A stretch of 64,000 nt of DNA from Pseudonocardia sp. CNS-139. Its GTDB lineage: Bacteria; Actinomycetota; Actinomycetes; Mycobacteriales; Pseudonocardiaceae. Position 1 is the stretch's first letter, and each line of letters opens with the position of its first letter. The DNA lies in NCBI GenBank assembly GCA_001942415.1, contig MKJX01000195.1, positions 87,334-151,333 of the forward strand, given 5' to 3'. This document shows positions 19,779-30,795 of the stretch, in pieces. The notes below the pieces were generated by a model. The model made no database searches. It was not told the DNA's origin and worked only from the letters and a program-made list of their open reading frames with translations. The translations under genes and the position numbers were made by a program.

Positions 19779-19866
19779 GCGATCAAGGTTGCCAGGCCCG
19801 CACCGGGAACGTCGGGATCGGGCGCGGCCACTTCGATCTCGGGGGTTCGCGCCGCACACTGGTGGG

Positions 19867-22762
19867 GTGCCCGTGATCCCGTCCGACGTCGCCGAGCTCC
19901 ACGCCGACCTGACGAGGGCCGTGCGCGGCCGGGTGCGGTTCGACGCGGCGAGCCGGGCGATGTGGTCCGCCGACGCGTCCAACTACCGCCGGGTGCCGAT
20001 CGGGGTCGTCACCCCGGTCGACGCCGACGACGTCGAGGCGGCCGTGTCGGTCTGCAGCACCCACGACGTGCCGGTGCTGCCGCGCGGGGCCGGCACGAGC
20101 ATCGCCGGCCAGGCCGTCAACACGGCGGTGGTGCTCGACTTCACCAGGCACCTGAACCAGGTGCTGGAGATCGACCCGGACGCCGCACCGCCCGTGTCCA
20201 GCCCGGTGTGGTGCTCGACGACCTGCGGGCCGCCGCGGGCGAGCACGGGCTGACGTTCGGGCCGGACCCGTCCACGCACAGCCGCTGCACGCTCGGCGGG
20301 ATGATCGGCAACAACGCGTGCGGCTCGCACTCGGTGGCCTGGGGCAAGACCGTCGACAACGTGCACGCCCTCGACGTGCTCACCTACCGCGGCGAGCGGA
20401 TGCTCGTCGGGCCGGACACGCCGACCGGCGGGCGGCAGGTCGAGGCCCTGTACGCGCTGGCGGAGCGGTACGGCGACACCGTGCGCACCGCGTTCCCCGA
20501 CCTCACCCGCCGGGTCTCCGGCTACAACCTCGACCAGCTCCTGCCGGAGCACGGCTTCGACCTCGCCCGCGCGCTCGTCGGCACCGAGGGCACGTGCGTC
20601 ACGGTGCTGGAGGCGACCGTCGCGCTGGTCGAGGCGCCGGCCGCCCGCGCGCTCGCCGTGCTCGGCTTCCCGGACGCGTACGCGGCCGCCGACCACGTCA
20701 CGGTCCTGCGCGAGCTGGGCCCGCTCACGATCGAGGGCATGGACGCCGGGCTGATCGCGGCGCTGCGGGCCGCGCACCCGGGCGAGACGGCGTCGCGGGC
20801 ACTGCCGGAGGGCGGCGGTTGGCTCTACGTCGAGACGGGCGGCGCGACCCGCGCGGAGGCCGAGGCGGCGGCGCACGCCGTGGTCACCGCGATGAAGCCG
20901 TACGGGCCGACGAGCGTGGTGGTCGGCGACCCGGCGCAGATGCGGGCGCTCTGGCGCATCCGTGAGGACGGCGCCGGCATCCTCACCCGCTCGCCCGACG
21001 GCGGCGAGGCGTGGCCGGGCTGGGAGGACGCGGCCGTCCCGCCGGAGCGGTTCGGCGCCTACCTGCGCGAGTTCGACGCGCTGCTCGCCCGGCACGGCCG
21101 CAAGGGCGCGTACTACGGGCACTTCGGCGACGGCTGCCTGCACGTCCGGATCGACTTCGACCTGCTCACGAGCGCCGGCATCACCCGGTTCCGGGCGTCA
21201 TGGAGGACGCGGCGGACCTCGCCGTGGCGCACGGCGGGTCGCTCTCCGGCGAGCACGGCGACGGCGTCGCCCGCGCCGAGCTGCTGCCCCGGATGTACCC
21301 GCCGGAGATCATCGAGGCGTTCGCCGAGTTCAAGCGGATCTGGGACCCGGACGACCGGATGAACCCCGGCCGCGTCGTCCGGCCGGCGAAGCTCGACGAG
21401 GACCTGCGGGTGTTCGTCGGGATGCCGACGATCCCGGACGCGCCGCGGCTCGCGTTCGCGCACGACCGCGGCTCGTTCACCCGCGCGACGCGGCGCTGCC
21501 TCGGCGTGGGCCGGTGCGTCACCGCGCACGGCGGCGTGATGTGCCCGAGCTACCGGGCCACCGGCGAGGAGATGCACTCCACCCGCGGCCGCGCCCGGCT
21601 GCTCTTCGAGATGGCGAACGGGCAGGTCGTGACGGGCGGCTGGCGGTCGCCGGAGGTGGCCGAGGCGCTGGACCTGTGCCTGTCGTGCAAGGGCTGCAAG
21701 AGCGACTGCCCGGTGGGTGTGGACATGGCCGCGTACAAGACGGAGTTCCTGGCCCAGCGCTACAAGCGCCGGCTGCGCCCGGCGAGCCACTACGCGATGG
21801 GCGCGCTCCCGCGCTGGCTGCGGCTGCTGCCGGCGTGGTCGTTCAACGCGGTGGCCGGTGGCCCGCTGGCCGGCCCGGCGAAACGCCTGGCCGGGATCGC
21901 GCGCGAGCGCACGATCCCGCGGCTGGCACGCCGCCGGTTCACCGCCTCCCGACCGAATGGCAGCAAAGCCACCCTCACGCCACCAGCCGGCATGGGGGTG
22001 GCTTTGCTGCAACCGGCGGGATCCCGGGGGCGGCTCCTGCTGTGGCCCGACACCTTCACCGACCGCTTCGACCCCTCGATCGCCGCCGACGCCGTCGCGG
22101 TGCTGACCGCGCTCGGCTACGCCGTGGAGCTGCCGCCGCGGACCGTCTGCTGCGGGCTGACCTGGACCTCCACCGGGCAGGTCGACGCGGCCCGGAAGGT
22201 GCTGCGGCGCAGCCTGCGCACGATCGAGCCCTGGCTGGCCGCGGGCGTCCCGGTGGTGGGGCTGGAGCCGTCCTGCACGGCCGCGCTGCGCGCCGACGGT
22301 CCCGAGCTGCTCCCCGACGAGCCGCTCGCGGCGGCGCTCTCCGCCGGAGTCCGGACGTTCGCCGAGGTGCTCGCCTGCCACGCCGACGAGCTGCGGGAAC
22401 GGGCGAGCGGCACGCGGCGGGCGCTCGTGCAGGTGCACTGCCACCAGCACGCGGAGCTGGGCACCGCCGACGACCGCACGGTGCTCGCGGCGCTGGGCGT
22501 GGAGGCCGAGGTGCTCGACTCCGGATGCTGTGGCCTGGCCGGCAACTTCGGTTTCGAGCGCGGCCACTACGAGGTGTCGATGGCCTGTGCGGAACGGGTG
22601 CTGCTCCCCGCGGTGCGGGCCGCCGACGCGGACGTCGCGGTGCTGGCCGACGGCTTCAGCTGCCGCACGCAGCTGCGCCAGGCCGGCACCCGCGAGCCCG
22701 TGCACCTCGCGCAGCTCGTGGCGCTCGCCCTGGGAGCCGGGGGATCACTCCCCACCGGCTAG
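19867..22762 (+). CDS. FAD-linked oxidase fused to Fe-S/CCG domains (two frame breaks; contains an inserted palindrome)
   Basis: About 965 aa with bases restored near 20197 and 21197. Order of parts: FAD_binding_4 domain (PVLPRGAGTSIAGQAVN; GGMIGNNACGSHSVAWGKT), FAD-oxidase C domain (GHFGDGCLHVRIDFD; SLSGEHGDGVARAELL), a 4Fe-4S pair (CLGVGRCVTAHGGVMCPSY; CLSCKGCKSDCPVGVDM), and a C-terminal CCG module (TVCCGLTWTSTG; SGCCGLAGNFG). This is a GlcD-GlcF-type fusion that oxidises a 2-hydroxy acid such as D-lactate or glycolate and passes electrons through Fe-S clusters, probably to menaquinone; the substrate is not determined. A dispersed palindrome (21960-22013) is read in frame in the linker before the CCG module, adding about 18 residues (GSKATLTPPAGMGVALLQ). 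Confidence 0.9.
21960..22013. repeat. Dispersed palindromic repeat, copy 1 (inside the oxidase gene)
   Basis: Left arm GCAGCAAAGCCACCCTCACG at 21960-21979, loop of about 11 bases, right arm CATGGGGGTGGCTTTGCTGC at 21991-22010. The arms pair over about 20 bases with one mismatch and one G-T pair. A second copy with the same arms is at 43668-43722. The copy is in frame and keeps the gene open. Confidence 0.85.
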
Positions 22763-22778
22763 GAGGAGGATCCGCCGC

Positions 22779-23621
22779 ATGGCGGAACGTGCCCTGGTGC
22801 TGGGTGGTGGCGGCGTCACCGGGATCGCGTGGGAGCTGGGCGTGCTCTCCGGGCTGCGCGCGCTCGGCGTCGACCTCACCGCCGCCGACGTCGTCGTCGG
22901 GACGTCGGCCGGTTCGGTGGTCGGGGCGCAGGTCGCGACCGGCGTCGATCCCCAGGAGCGGTACGAGGCCCAGCTCGCGCCCGCGGACGGTGAGCGGGCC
23001 GCCGCGCTGGGCCGCGGCGCCATGCTGCGGCTCGGCGTGGCCGTGCTCGGCGCCCGCGACCCGCAGCGGATGCGGGCCCGGATCGGGCAGGTCGCGCTGC
23101 GGGCCCGCACGGGGGTCCCGGCGGCCGAGCGGGTCGCGGTGATCGGACGCCGGCTGCCCGTGCACGAGTGGCCGGACCGGCCGCTGCGGATCACCGCCGT
23201 GGACGCCGACACCGGCGAGTTCCTTCTCCTGGACCGGGACGCCGGCGTGCCGCTGGTGGAGGCGGTCGCGGCGAGCTGCGCGGTACCCGGCGTCTGGCCG
23301 CCGGTCGAGACGGGCGGGCGCCGGTTGGTCGACGGCGGTGTGCGCTCGCCGGTCAACGCCGACCTCGCCGCGGGGTCCGACCGGGTGGTCGTGCTCGCCC
23401 CGCTGGTGCGCGGGCTCGGCCGGGGCTCCGGCGTGGCCGCGCAGGTCGAGGCGCTGCGCGCGGCCGGGGCGGACGTCGCGCTGGTCACCCCGGACAGCAC
23501 CGCGCTCGCCGCGATCGGCCGCAACGTGCTGGACCCGGCCCACCGGGCGCCCGCGGCGATGGCCGGACGCGCGCAGGCGGAGATCGTCGCGGACGCCGTC
23601 GGCGCCGTCTGGAACCGTTAG
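22779..23621 (+). CDS. Patatin-like phospholipase
   Basis: 280 aa, unbroken. The serine-aspartate lipase signature is complete: oxyanion loop LGGGGVTGIAWELG, nucleophile elbow VVVGTSAGSVVG (Ser about 43), and catalytic Asp in RRLVDGGVRSPVNADL. The protein should hydrolyse ester bonds of lipids; no signal peptide, so cytoplasmic or loosely membrane-bound. AGGAGGA precedes the ATG. It follows the oxidase by 16 bases and may share its transcript. Confidence 0.92.
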   Translation: MAERALVLGGGGVTGIAWELGVLSGLRALGVDLTAADVVVGTSAGSVVGAQVATGVDPQERYEAQLAPADGERAAALGRGAMLRLGVAVLGARDPQRMRARIGQVALRARTGVPAAERVAVIGRRLPVHEWPDRPLRITAVDADTGEFLLLDRDAGVPLVEAVAASCAVPGVWPPVETGGRRLVDGGVRSPVNADLAAGSDRVVVLAPLVRGLGRGSGVAAQVEALRAAGADVALVTPDSTALAAIGRNVLDPAHRAPAAMAGRAQAEIVADAVGAVWNR

Positions 23622-23642
23622 CCGTCGAATGGCGCCGGGTAG

Positions 23643-24478
<836 letters not shown>

Positions 24479-24524
24479 GGCCACATCCGGCGGGGGCCGC
24501 CGAACGGCCCTATGGTGGCTCGGC

Positions 24525-24839
24525 ATGTTGGCAATCACCGATCTCGCGGCCGAGGCCATCAAGACCCTGACCACGGATGCGGAGCTGCCCGACGGCAGCG
24601 GCCTCCGCATCACGGCGCCCGAGCAAGGGCAGGGCCTCGAGCTCTCCCTCGCCGGCCGGCCCGCCACGGACGACGTCGTCCTCGCGGGTCAGGGGGTGAG
24701 CGTGTTCCTGGAGCCCGCGGCGGCCGAAGTGCTGGACGACAAGGTGCTCGACGTCCAGCCAGTGGCCAACGCCGACGGCGAGCAGGAGCTGCGGTTCGCC
24801 ATCGCGCCCCAGACGACCCCCGAGATGCCCCAGCCCTGA
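24525..24839 (+). CDS. HesB/IscA-like protein lacking cysteines
   Basis: 104 aa. Shape and length fit the A-type Fe-S carrier fold (AIKTLTTDAELPDGSGLRIT, LELSLAGRPATDDVVL, VFLEPAAAEVLDDKVLDVQ). There is no cysteine anywhere in the protein, so it cannot hold a cluster in the IscA manner. Such cysteine-free versions occur in actinobacteria; function unknown. ATG at 24525. Confidence 0.7.
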   Translation: MLAITDLAAEAIKTLTTDAELPDGSGLRITAPEQGQGLELSLAGRPATDDVVLAGQGVSVFLEPAAAEVLDDKVLDVQPVANADGEQELRFAIAPQTTPEMPQP

Positions 24840-24891
24840 CAGCAGACCGATCGGCGGGGCGGCCCACGCGGAGCCGCCCCGCCGCCGTCCG

Positions 24892-25503
24892 TCAGGCGTC
24901 GCGCACCGTCTCCAGCCACAGCTGCGCGATGGCCCGGTGCCCGGCGGGCGTCGGGTGCACGCCGTCGTCGGCGAGCGCCGCGGCGCCGTCCTCCTCGGCC
25001 CGTTTCCGCAGCTCACGGTAGGTCGGGACGAGCACGGCCGACCACCGCTCGGCCATCCGGCGCACCACCTCGACCCGCTCCTCGACGTCCGGCCGCCAGT
25101 CCTCCTGGTCGGGCGAGACCGGCAGCACGAACGGCTCGACGAGCACGAGCCGCGGGCCGTCGGCGCCGGTCAGCGCCGCGAGCATCCGGTCGTAGCGCTC
25201 CTCGAACTCCGCGACCGGGCTCTCCAGGCCGCGGTCGAACCGGCGCCACGTGTCGTTGATCCCGATCAGCACGGACACCAGCCCGGCCCGGTGCGCGACG
25301 ACGTCGTCGGTCCAGCGCTCCTCCAGGTCGACGAGCCGGTTGCCGCTGATGCCGGTGTTCACCACCCGCGGGCCGGCCGGGCCGAGCGCCTGCTCGACCT
25401 CGCGGACGTACCCGCGGCCGATGGCGCGCGGGTCGGTGCGCCGTCCGCAGTCGGTGACGCTGTCGCCCGTGAACAGGATCGTCCCGACGTCCTGCAGCTC
25501 CAT
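24892..25503 (-). CDS. SGNH/GDSL hydrolase
   Basis: 203 aa, unbroken. The four SGNH blocks are all present: ILFTGDSVTD (Ser), NTGISGNRLVDL (Gly), VLIGINDTW (Asn), DDGVHPTPAGHRAIA (Asp-His). No signal peptide, so a cytoplasmic esterase or deacetylase. It is convergent with the IscA-like gene and divergent from the aldo-keto reductase at 25547. Many such enzymes remove acetyl groups from sugars; this is a possible but unproven link to the polysaccharide locus further downstream. Confidence 0.9.
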   Translation of the reverse strand: MELQDVGTILFTGDSVTDCGRRTDPRAIGRGYVREVEQALGPAGPRVVNTGISGNRLVDLEERWTDDVVAHRAGLVSVLIGINDTWRRFDRGLESPVAEFEERYDRMLAALTGADGPRLVLVEPFVLPVSPDQEDWRPDVEERVEVVRRMAERWSAVLVPTYRELRKRAEEDGAAALADDGVHPTPAGHRAIAQLWLETVRDA

Positions 25504-25546
25504 GCACGCTCCTTCGCCCAACTCATCTGACGACTACGCTCATCCT

Positions 25547-26551
25547 GTGGAATTCCGCTATCTCGGCGCATCCGGCCTCAAGGTCTCGCAGATCACGTAC
25601 GGCAACTGGCTCACCCACGGTTCCCAGGTCGAGAACGACGCGGCGCTCGCCGCGGTCCGCGCCGCCCTGGACGCCGGGATCACCACCTTCGACACGGCGG
25701 ACGTGTACGCCAACGGCGCGGCGGAGACCGTGCTCGGCGAGGCGCTCACCGGGCAGCGCCGCGCGTCGCTGGAGATCCTCACGAAGGTCTACTGGCCCAC
25801 GGGCCCGAAGGGCCACAACGACAGCGGACTCTCCCGCAAGCACATCATGGAGTCGATCGACGCGAGCCTCACCCGGCTCCGCACCGACTACGTGGACCTC
25901 TACCAGGCCCACCGCTTCGACGTCGAGACGCCGCTCGAGGAGACGATGCAGGCGTTCGCCGACGTCGTCCGGGCCGGCAAGGCGCTCTACATCGGCGTCA
26001 GCGAGTGGACGGCCGACCAGCTGCGCGCCGGCCAGGCGCTCGCGACGCAGCTCGGCTACCGGATCGTCTCCAACCAGCCGCAGTACTCGGCGCTCTACCG
26101 CGTGATCGAGGAGCAGGTCGTCCCGGCGTCGGTGGAGCTGGGCGTCAGCCAGATCGTGTTCTCCCCGGTCGCGCAGGGCATCCTCACGGGCAAGTACAAG
26201 CCCGGCGCCGCACCGCCCGCCGGTTCTCGGGCCACCGACGAGAAGGGCGGCGCGAACATGATCGGCCGCTGGATGAACGACACGGTGCTCACCCGGGTGC
26301 AGCAGCTGGAGCCGGTCGCGGCCGAGCTCGGCGTCACGATGGCCCAGCTCGCGCTGGCGTGGGTGCTGCGCAACGAGAACGTGGCCTCGGCGATCATCGG
26401 CGCGTCCCGGCCCGAGCAGGTCACCGACAACGTCAGGGCGCTCGGCGTGACGCTCGACGACGACGTGCTCAAGCGGATCGACGAGGCGCTCGGCGACGCC
26501 GTGCTCCGGGACGCGGCGCTCACCCAGTCGCCGCCCCGCCGCCCCAGCTGA
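25547..26551 (+). CDS. Aldo-keto reductase, Kv-beta-like
   Basis: 334 aa, unbroken, GTG start (VEFRYLGASGLKVSQITYG). Belongs to the AKR group related to potassium-channel beta subunits and YghZ: TFDTADVYANGAAETVLGEAL (Asp, Tyr), EILTKVYWPTGPKGHNDSGLS (Lys), DLYQAHRFD (His), and AIIGASRPEQVTDNVRAL at the nucleotide pocket. Likely NADPH-dependent reduction of aldehydes or methylglyoxal-like compounds; the exact substrate is open. Confidence 0.9.
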   Translation: MEFRYLGASGLKVSQITYGNWLTHGSQVENDAALAAVRAALDAGITTFDTADVYANGAAETVLGEALTGQRRASLEILTKVYWPTGPKGHNDSGLSRKHIMESIDASLTRLRTDYVDLYQAHRFDVETPLEETMQAFADVVRAGKALYIGVSEWTADQLRAGQALATQLGYRIVSNQPQYSALYRVIEEQVVPASVELGVSQIVFSPVAQGILTGKYKPGAAPPAGSRATDEKGGANMIGRWMNDTVLTRVQQLEPVAAELGVTMAQLALAWVLRNENVASAIIGASRPEQVTDNVRALGVTLDDDVLKRIDEALGDAVLRDAALTQSPPRRPS

Positions 26552-26974
26552 CATCCGGCTGTCACCCGCCCCGGCGGGGCGCCCGTTCGGGGGTGCCCCG
26601 CCACCGTCGTGTCCACAGACAGTAGACGGTATGCAATATCGGTTACTCTCCGTCGATCACTCGATCGGTCTGACCCTCGTTCGGCCTAGTTTGTTCATCG
26701 TCTCGCCACACGATGGCAAACACCGCAGGTCACGCGCCCGTCGCCGCTGGTGATCGATCGAGCGGTGCGCGTGCAAGTGCACGGTCGGCGTAGTCGACGG
26801 CCGGACGTAACCCATCTGGGTGGTCTCACGGGCCCCGATGGGGCGTCGCCGTGACATGAGAATCGCCTAATGCCCTGATCGGACGACACGAGCGGTCGAG
26901 TGATCTGGTCAAACCCGGCGGCGGTCGTGACGTTGAGTGCTTTACGGCCGAATGGCCTAGCGCTAGCGTGCGCC
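26552..26974. other. Noncoding upstream region of the polysaccharide locus
   Basis: With the leader that follows this is the only stretch over 300 bases without a gene in the window. It is noticeably less GC-rich than its surroundings (for example AGTAGACGGTATGCAATATC near 26623) and has no coding-like frame. A small inverted pair CATCGT/ACGATG lies near 26697-26715, and TTGAGT at 26933 could be a -35 element. I see no tRNA or transposon in it. Confidence 0.6.
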
Positions 26975-27119
26975 ACTTGAGTGAGGGGCAACGCCCAGGC
27001 AGAGGGCCGAGCCGCCACTCGCACGGGGGACCCACGGCGTTGTCGGCTCCCGTGCCCGCCGCCCCTCAGTGACGAGCGAAGCCGTCCGACCGACCACTCG
27101 CCCGGCCCGGGAGTCCTTC
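26975..27119 (+). ncRNA. Structured 5' leader, possible riboswitch
   Basis: Immediately upstream of the small membrane peptide and glycan synthase. Pairs seen: GAGTG 26979-26983 with CACTC 27095-27099; GAGGGGC 26983-26989 with GCCCCTC 27061-27067; GCACGGG 27021-27027 with CCCGTGC 27049-27055. The last loop region holds GGGGGACCCA (27025-27034), a string also diagnostic of c-di-AMP (ydaO/yuaA) riboswitches, and a CGAAGCCGTCCGACC segment follows as the ydaO 3' half would. The ydaO GGGGUGAAUC block is not clear, so the class is uncertain. It may be a regulatory leader controlling the locus. Confidence 0.45.
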
Positions 27120-27278
27120 ATGTCCGTCGCAGTACCCTCTGCGCCACTCGACCTGCAGAGCGCACAGACCACCGACATCGTGTCCATCGCCGGTGTCAGC
27201 GGTCCGTTACTGGTCCTGATCGCGATATCGGTGATCATCGGCACGCTGCTCGTGATCAACAGGCTGCCCAAGCGATGA
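27120..27278 (+). CDS. 52-residue single-pass membrane peptide
   Basis: MSVAVPSAPLDLQSAQTTDI, then a hydrophobic helix VSGPLLVLIAISVIIGTLLV ending in INRLPKR. The positive C-terminal end suggests N-out/C-in orientation. GGGAG lies 8 bases before the ATG. Its TGA overlaps the ATG of the glycan synthase (ATGA at 27275-27278), so translation is coupled and a 1:1 partnership with the synthase is plausible (inference). No known family recognised; a longer in-frame start at 27069 lies inside the leader and is less likely. Confidence 0.7.
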   Translation: MSVAVPSAPLDLQSAQTTDIVSIAGVSGPLLVLIAISVIIGTLLVINRLPKR

Positions 27279-28635
27279 CGGCGGCGCAGGGGATCACCAC
27301 CAGGCTCCGCCGGTACATGCCGCTGGTCGGGGCGCTGCTCCTGATCGGCTGCTCGGTCATCGCGACCCGGCACTTCGGGCAGTACATCACCGACCAGACG
27401 TCGATCTTCATCTTCGTCGCGTACCTGTCGTTCGCCTACCTCGCGTTCACGCTGTGGATGGCGCACACGCACGAGGACTACGTCGCGACGGACCCGGCGA
27501 GCGTCGCCTACCTCGACGGCCTGCGCGTCAGCGTCGTGATGCCGGTCTACAACGAGGACCCGGAGACGTTCCGGCGGGCGCTGGAGTCGGTGGCCGCGCA
27601 GACCCGGCCCGTCCAGCGGCTGCACGTCGTGGACGACGGCAGCAGGACGAAGGCCTGCGCCGAGGAGATGGAGCGGTTCATCGCCGCCCACCCGGAGCTG
27701 GACGCCGTCTACACGTACGTCAGCAACAACGGGAAACGCGAGGCGCAGGCCGTCGCGTTCCGGACCGACCCGACCGCGGACGTCTTCGTCACGATGGACT
27801 CCGACACCATCCTCGACGAGCGGGCGGTCGAGAACGGTCTGCAGCCCTTCGCGAAGCCCAAGGTCATGTCGGTGGCCGGGATGCTGATCGGGCTCAACCG
27901 CCGGCGCAGCCTGCTCACCCGGCTGGTCGACCTCGGCTACACGAACTCGACGCTCAACACGCGGGCCTGCCACTCCCGGCTGGGCAGCGTGTGCGTCAAC
28001 CAGGGGCCGCTCGCGTTCTACCGGGCCTTCATCCCGCGCAAGTACCTCGACGCGTACCTGAACCACACGTTCCTCGGCCGGCGGGTGGTGAGCGGCGACG
28101 ACCGCATGCTCACGAACTTCTCGCTGCTGGAGGGCGAGACCGTGCTGCAGCAGTCGGCGATCGGCGCGACGCTGCTGCCGACCTCGATCGGCCACTCACG
28201 CGGCAGCGGATCCGCTGGTCGCGCTCGTTCTTCCGGGGCGGGATGTGGCTGATCCGGCACCTGCCCGCGAACCGGACGGCGTGGTGGCTGATGGCGTGGC
28301 GCTACGTCACGTTCTGCCTGTTCACGATCATGTACCCGACGATCCTGCTGGTGCAGCCGGCCCTGGAGGGCTACCTGCCGATCGCGTTCTTCGTGTACGT
28401 CGGGCTGCTCAGCTACGCGAAGTCGCTGCGCTACCTCACGGTGCGCCGCCGCGACGAGCCGTTCTGGTCGCAGCTGCTCACCTACCTGCTCGCGCCGCTC
28501 TCCACGATGCTGCACCTCTACCTGACGACGTTCCTGCGCTACGCCGGGCTGCTCAGCGTCCAGTCGACGGGGTGGGGCACGCGCCAGAGCGTCGAGGTCG
28601 GCTTCACCATCGCGTCCGGGTCGGTCAAGGCATGA
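27275..28635 (+). CDS. Processive GT2 polysaccharide synthase, hyaluronan-synthase/NodC type (one frame break)
   Basis: About 453 aa with one base restored near 28195. Two N-terminal helices (MPLVGALLLIGCSVIA; IFIFVAYLSFAYLAFTLWM) precede a GT-A domain: VVMPVYNEDPETFRRALESV, VVDDGSRTKA, VFVTMDSDTILDE (DXD-type), VVSGDDRMLTNFSLLEGE (catalytic base) and, across the break, TRQRIRWSRSFFRGGMW (QXXRW). Three to four C-terminal helices follow. This combination is that of hyaluronan, chitin-oligosaccharide and cellulose-like synthases that extend and export a beta-linked polymer from UDP-sugars. With the UDP-sugar dehydrogenase in the same operon, a uronic-acid-containing polymer is likely (inference). 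Confidence 0.88.
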
Positions 28636-30766
28636 GCTCCGCCGTCGACCTCAAGACCGCGGTCGTCACGCGCCGGCGCCCGGCCGGCACGCCGCCGACG
28701 GGTCCGAGTACACCTACACGGCCCCGCCGCCGCTCCCGCGCCCGACCACCCGCGGCGCGTTCCGCCGCGACATCCAGGGCCTGCGGGCGATCGCGGTGCT
28801 CGCCGTCGTGCTGTCGCACGCGGGCGTGCCGGGCCTCGACGGCGGCTACGTCGGCGTCGACGTCTTCTTCGTGATCTCCGGCTTCCTGATCACCGACCAC
28901 CTGCTGCGCGAGCTGGACGCGACCGGCCGGATCGACTTCGGCCGCTTCTACGCCCGCCGCATCCGGCGGCTGCTCCCCGCCGCCGTGACGGTGGTGGCCG
29001 TGACCGGCGTGTTCACGTACCTGTTCGAGTCGTCGCTCGCGGCCCGCAACCTGGCCCGCGACGCGCTCTGGGCCGCGCTGAACGCGATGAACATCAAGCT
29101 CGCGGTGGACGGCACCGACTACTTCGAGGCGGAGAACGCCCCGTCGCTGCTCCAGCACTTCTGGTCGCTGGCCGTCGAGGAGCAGTTCTACCTGGTGTGG
29201 CCCGCGCTGCTGGTGGTGCTCGGGGTGCTGCTCGCCCGCCGCCGGGGGCGGGCCGGCTACTCCCGGCTCGGCATCGGGATCGGGCTCGGCGTGCTGTTCG
29301 CCGTCTCGTTCGGGCTGTCGGTCTGGCAGACGGGCGTGGCCCAGCCGTGGGCGTACTTCGGCTCGCACGCCCGGGCCTGGGAGCTGGCGGCCGGCGCGTT
29401 CGTCGCGTTCGGGCTCCCGGCGCTGCGCCGGATGCCGGTGCAGGTCGGGCACCGGCTCTCCTGGCTCGGCCTCCTGCTGATCGCGGTGGCGGTCACGGCC
29501 TACACCGAGCAGACCCCGTTCCCCGGCTACGCGGCGGTGCTCCCCGTGCTCGGCAGCGTGCTCGTGGTGGCCGGCGGCGCCGTCCCCGCGTCCGGCGGGG
29601 CCGAGCGGCTGCTCGGGCTGCGGCCCCTGCAGGGCATCGGCGCCGTCTCCTACAGCTGGTACCTGTGGCACTGGCCGGTGCTGATCCTCATGCCGGCGAT
29701 GCTCGGCTGGCAGCCGACCGTGCTCAACAACCTGTTCGTGGTGCTCATCGCGCTGCTGCTCGCGATCATCAGCTACACGAACATCGAGAACCCGCTGCGC
29801 ACCGCCTCGTGGGTGGCCGCGACCAGGCGCGGGCTGCAGCTCGGGCTGGGTCTGACGGCGGCCGTCGCCGTCGTCGCGACGGGTGCGCTGGTCGCGCTCC
29901 CGCCGGTGGTCGGGGCCGGTGTGCCGGTCGACATCCGGCCCGGTGACGTCACCGTGGTCCGAGACTCGCTCGGGCCGCGTCCGGCGCCGGCCAACCTCAC
30001 GCCGTCGGTCGAGACGGCGCCGGACGACGTCCCGGCCTCCCGCGGCAACGAGTGCCACCTGCAGCTGCTGGAGGACCAGGTGCGCCAACCCTGCGACTAC
30101 GGGGACCCGGCCGGGGCGCAGCGCATGGTGCTGTTCGGCGACTCGCACGCCGACGCGTGGCTCCCGGCGATGGAGATGATCGCCGGCAACAACGGCTACC
30201 GGCTCCTCTCCCGCACGAAGGCGGCCTGCCCGCCCGTCGACATCGTGGTGCGCGACGGCGACCTCGGCCGCGAGTACACCGAGTGCGGGACCTGGCGGCG
30301 GCAGGTGATGCAGGAGATCCGGGACGTCGAGCCCGACGTCGTGGTGATGAGCGGCTCGGTCGGCATCGGCAACCAGTCGCCCGCCGACTGGGCGCGGGCC
30401 ACCACCCGCACCGTGTCCGCGCTGGTCGAGCAGGGCATCCGGGTCGTCTACGTCGTGGACACCCCGCGCCGCGACGGCCGGCCCGGCCCGGACTGCGTCG
30501 CGGCGAACCTCGACGACGTCTCGCGGTGCAGCACTCCGCAGGACGAGGCCCAGCCGTTCGGCGGGATCAGCAACGCGATCTCGACGGCGGTCGTGCGGTC
30601 CGGCGGGGTGGTGGTCGACCCGACGTCGTGGTTCTGTGCGGAGGAGCAGTGCCCGTCGGTGATCGGCAACTACCTGGTCTACCGCGACCAGTCGCACGTC
30701 ACCGCGAGCTACATGCGGTTCCTGGCGCCCGAGCTGGAGCGGCTGTTGCCGCTCGCCGCCCGATAG
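28632..30766 (+). CDS. OafA-type acyltransferase with extracellular SGNH domain (one frame break)
   Basis: About 711 aa with one base restored near 28693 in the N-terminal tail. Acyltransferase-3 membrane domain (about residues 35-400): RRDIQGLRAIAVLAVVLSHA, GGYVGVDVFFVISGFLIT, RFYARRIRRLLPAA, LQHFWSLAVEEQFYLVWP, SYSWYLWHWPVLIL. Then a linker and an SGNH domain (about 430-700) with MVLFGDSHADAWLPAME and RDQSHVTASYMRFLAPE. Proteins of this design O-acetylate surface sugars. The start overlaps the synthase stop (ATGA at 28632-28635), so decoration of the same polymer is likely. Confidence 0.9.
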
Positions 30767-30795
30767 TCGATCCGGAGAGTTGGGGGGTTCGTCAC

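Noticed and set aside
26552..27119. tRNA or small transposon in the only long noncoding stretch
   Set aside because: No cloverleaf arms with a CCA-type end and no terminal inverted repeats with target duplication were found.
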